DNA of 64,000 nt from an uncultured Flavobacteriales bacterium (lineage in GTDB: Bacteria > Bacteroidota > Bacteroidia > Flavobacteriales_D > Crocinitomicaceae): the NCBI GenBank assembly GCA_903935095.1, contig CAIZQH010000005.1, positions 1 through 64,000 of the forward strand, given 5' to 3'. Position 1 is the first letter of the stretch. Each line of letters starts with the position of its first letter. Shown one piece after another: positions 63,234 through 64,000 of this stretch. The notes beneath the pieces are model-generated. The model was not told the origin of the DNA, made no database searches, and saw nothing but the letters and a program-made list of their open reading frames with translations. A program made the position numbers and the translations under genes.

Positions 63234-63933
63234 TATCTATTTAATACCCAATACGTTAGGGGGCGAATCTGTTTCAGACATCTTGCCAGCAGATGTTCAA
63301 AAGATCGCGACAAGTTTGCGTTATTTTGCTGTTGAAGAAATAAAATCAGCTAGGCGCTTACTTCGAAAAATGGACCGCACATTCCCGATTGACGACTCCC
63401 AATTCTTCATCATTAACAAGCATACCAAAGAATCTGAATTAATGAAGATTCTAATGATCTTAATTAAGGGGGAAAATATTGGTATTATTTCAGAAGCTGG
63501 TTGTCCTGGTGTTGCTGATCCAGGAGCAGAACTTGTTGCCTTAGCACATACGCAGAAAATCAAAATTGTTCCTTTGGTTGGACCATCCTCCATTTTACTT
63601 GCTTTAATGGCAAGTGGATTTTCGGGACAAGAATTTTCCTTTCATGGATATTTACCTAGGGAGCGTAAGGATCGCATAAAAAAATTGAAAGATTTTGAGA
63701 TGGATACCAAGAGAAGTGGGAAAACACACATTTTTATGGATACACCATTTCGAAACATGCATGTATTAGAAGACATGTTAAATGATTTAGGTGATAATAC
63801 TCAACTTTGCATTGCTTCGAATGTCACTCATTTAACAGAACAAATCAAAACAAAAGCAGTGAAAGATTGGCGTGAAAACGCGTATGACATTGGAAAAATT
63901 CCAGCGATATTCCTGATTGGAACGGCGCAATAA
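63217..63933 (+). CDS. RsmI-like SAM-dependent methyltransferase
   Basis: 238 residues of the tetrapyrrole methylase fold: GNIYLIPNTLGG, the SAM loop EAGCPGVADPG, VPLVGPSSILLALMASGF, and FHGYLPRERKDR. It resembles RsmI, which 2'-O-methylates C1402 of 16S rRNA. Bacteroidota often carry RsmI and a second paralogue of this type, and this shorter form may be the paralogue; the RNA target is then unknown. Confidence 0.88.
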   Translation: MAQLGNIYLIPNTLGGESVSDILPADVQKIATSLRYFAVEEIKSARRLLRKMDRTFPIDDSQFFIINKHTKESELMKILMILIKGENIGIISEAGCPGVADPGAELVALAHTQKIKIVPLVGPSSILLALMASGFSGQEFSFHGYLPRERKDRIKKLKDFEMDTKRSGKTHIFMDTPFRNMHVLEDMLNDLGDNTQLCIASNVTHLTEQIKTKAVKDWRENAYDIGKIPAIFLIGTAQ

Positions 63934-63971
63934 TTTCATCAACCACCTTCGGGTGGTTTTTTTATGAAATT
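63932..63971 (+). terminator. Intrinsic terminator after the dnaA cluster
   Basis: AACCACC, TTCG loop, GGTGGTT (63941-63958) and seven T. Outer arms AATTTCAT and ATGAAATT extend the symmetry to 63932-63971. Confidence 0.92.
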
Positions 63972-64000
63972 TAAAGTCATTTCTTAGTTGCTAACATCCA

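Overview
The window looks like the core chromosome of a member of the Bacteroidota, most likely a flavobacterium (Flavobacteriia, possibly Crocinitomicaceae/Fluviicola-like; the family is an inference). The reasons are two type IX secretion cargo proteins with C-terminal sorting domains, many small lipoproteins, paired TonB-dependent receptors, a HU-CCDC81/SPOR protein, a methionine synthase split into two polypeptides, few visible Shine-Dalgarno sequences, and many matches to the Bacteroidota sigma factor -7 element TAnnTTTG. Composition is even and AT-rich. I see no insertion sequence, prophage, integron or CRISPR array.

Layout. 1-6.3 kb: the 3' end of a repeat-rich T9SS surface protein, yidD, a lytic transglycosylase, and a leftward operon (lipoprotein, mrp, nfu-like, rlmH, menC, msrB). 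6.3-13.8 kb: DUF423 protein, peroxiredoxin, recA, a lipoprotein, thioredoxin, a membrane pyrophosphatase with a Cys/Met-rich tail, an alkyltransferase-like protein and a PLP sulfur-amino-acid enzyme. 13.8-19.4 kb: a LytTR response regulator with a TPR histidine kinase, a type B T9SS protein and a beta-barrel protein. 19.6-20.1 kb: tRNA-Arg, tRNA-Pro and tRNA-Ser on the minus strand. 20.1-30.1 kb: purM, xseB, a DjlA-like protein, htpG, an SDR, an M1 peptidase lipoprotein, pgk and gap. 30.2-38.9 kb: a leftward block with a lipoprotein, a secreted C1B peptidase, a HU/SPOR protein, kdsB and two paralogous TonB-dependent receptors. 39-46 kb: dprA, dgkA, a SAM-I riboswitch driving split metH, rnhA, ruvC and a PolB-like exonuclease. 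46-54 kb: a rightward operon (free-Met-sulfoxide reductase, Ig-like lipoprotein, DUF2911, EamA, aldo/keto reductase), a TrxR-like ferredoxin reductase and an orphan histidine kinase. 54-64 kb: thyA-folA, pepT-holA-rsmE, a SirB1-like protein, an arginase-family enzyme, a thioesterase, dnaA, a low-molecular-weight phosphatase and an RsmI-like methyltransferase.

Genes that work together: methionine/SAM supply and repair (riboswitch, metH halves, PLP enzyme, msrB, fRMsr); one-carbon and nucleotide synthesis (thyA, folA, purM); DNA maintenance and replication (recA, ruvC, rnhA, xseB, dprA, holA, dnaA); Fe-S delivery (mrp, nfu-like); envelope assembly (yidD, kdsB, SPOR protein, dgkA, T9SS cargo).

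The window is mostly conserved housekeeping DNA. I did not find a clear new defence or biosynthetic system. The strongest unusual signals are: (1) at least eight genes with a promoter -7 box ending exactly 4 nt before the ATG, which implies leaderless mRNAs; (2) six convergent gene pairs whose stop codons share the same 4 bp with no terminator between them; (3) a 104-residue tail with 13 Cys on the pyrophosphatase; (4) a perfect palindrome upstream of recA; and (5) two intrinsic terminators with no gene to serve.
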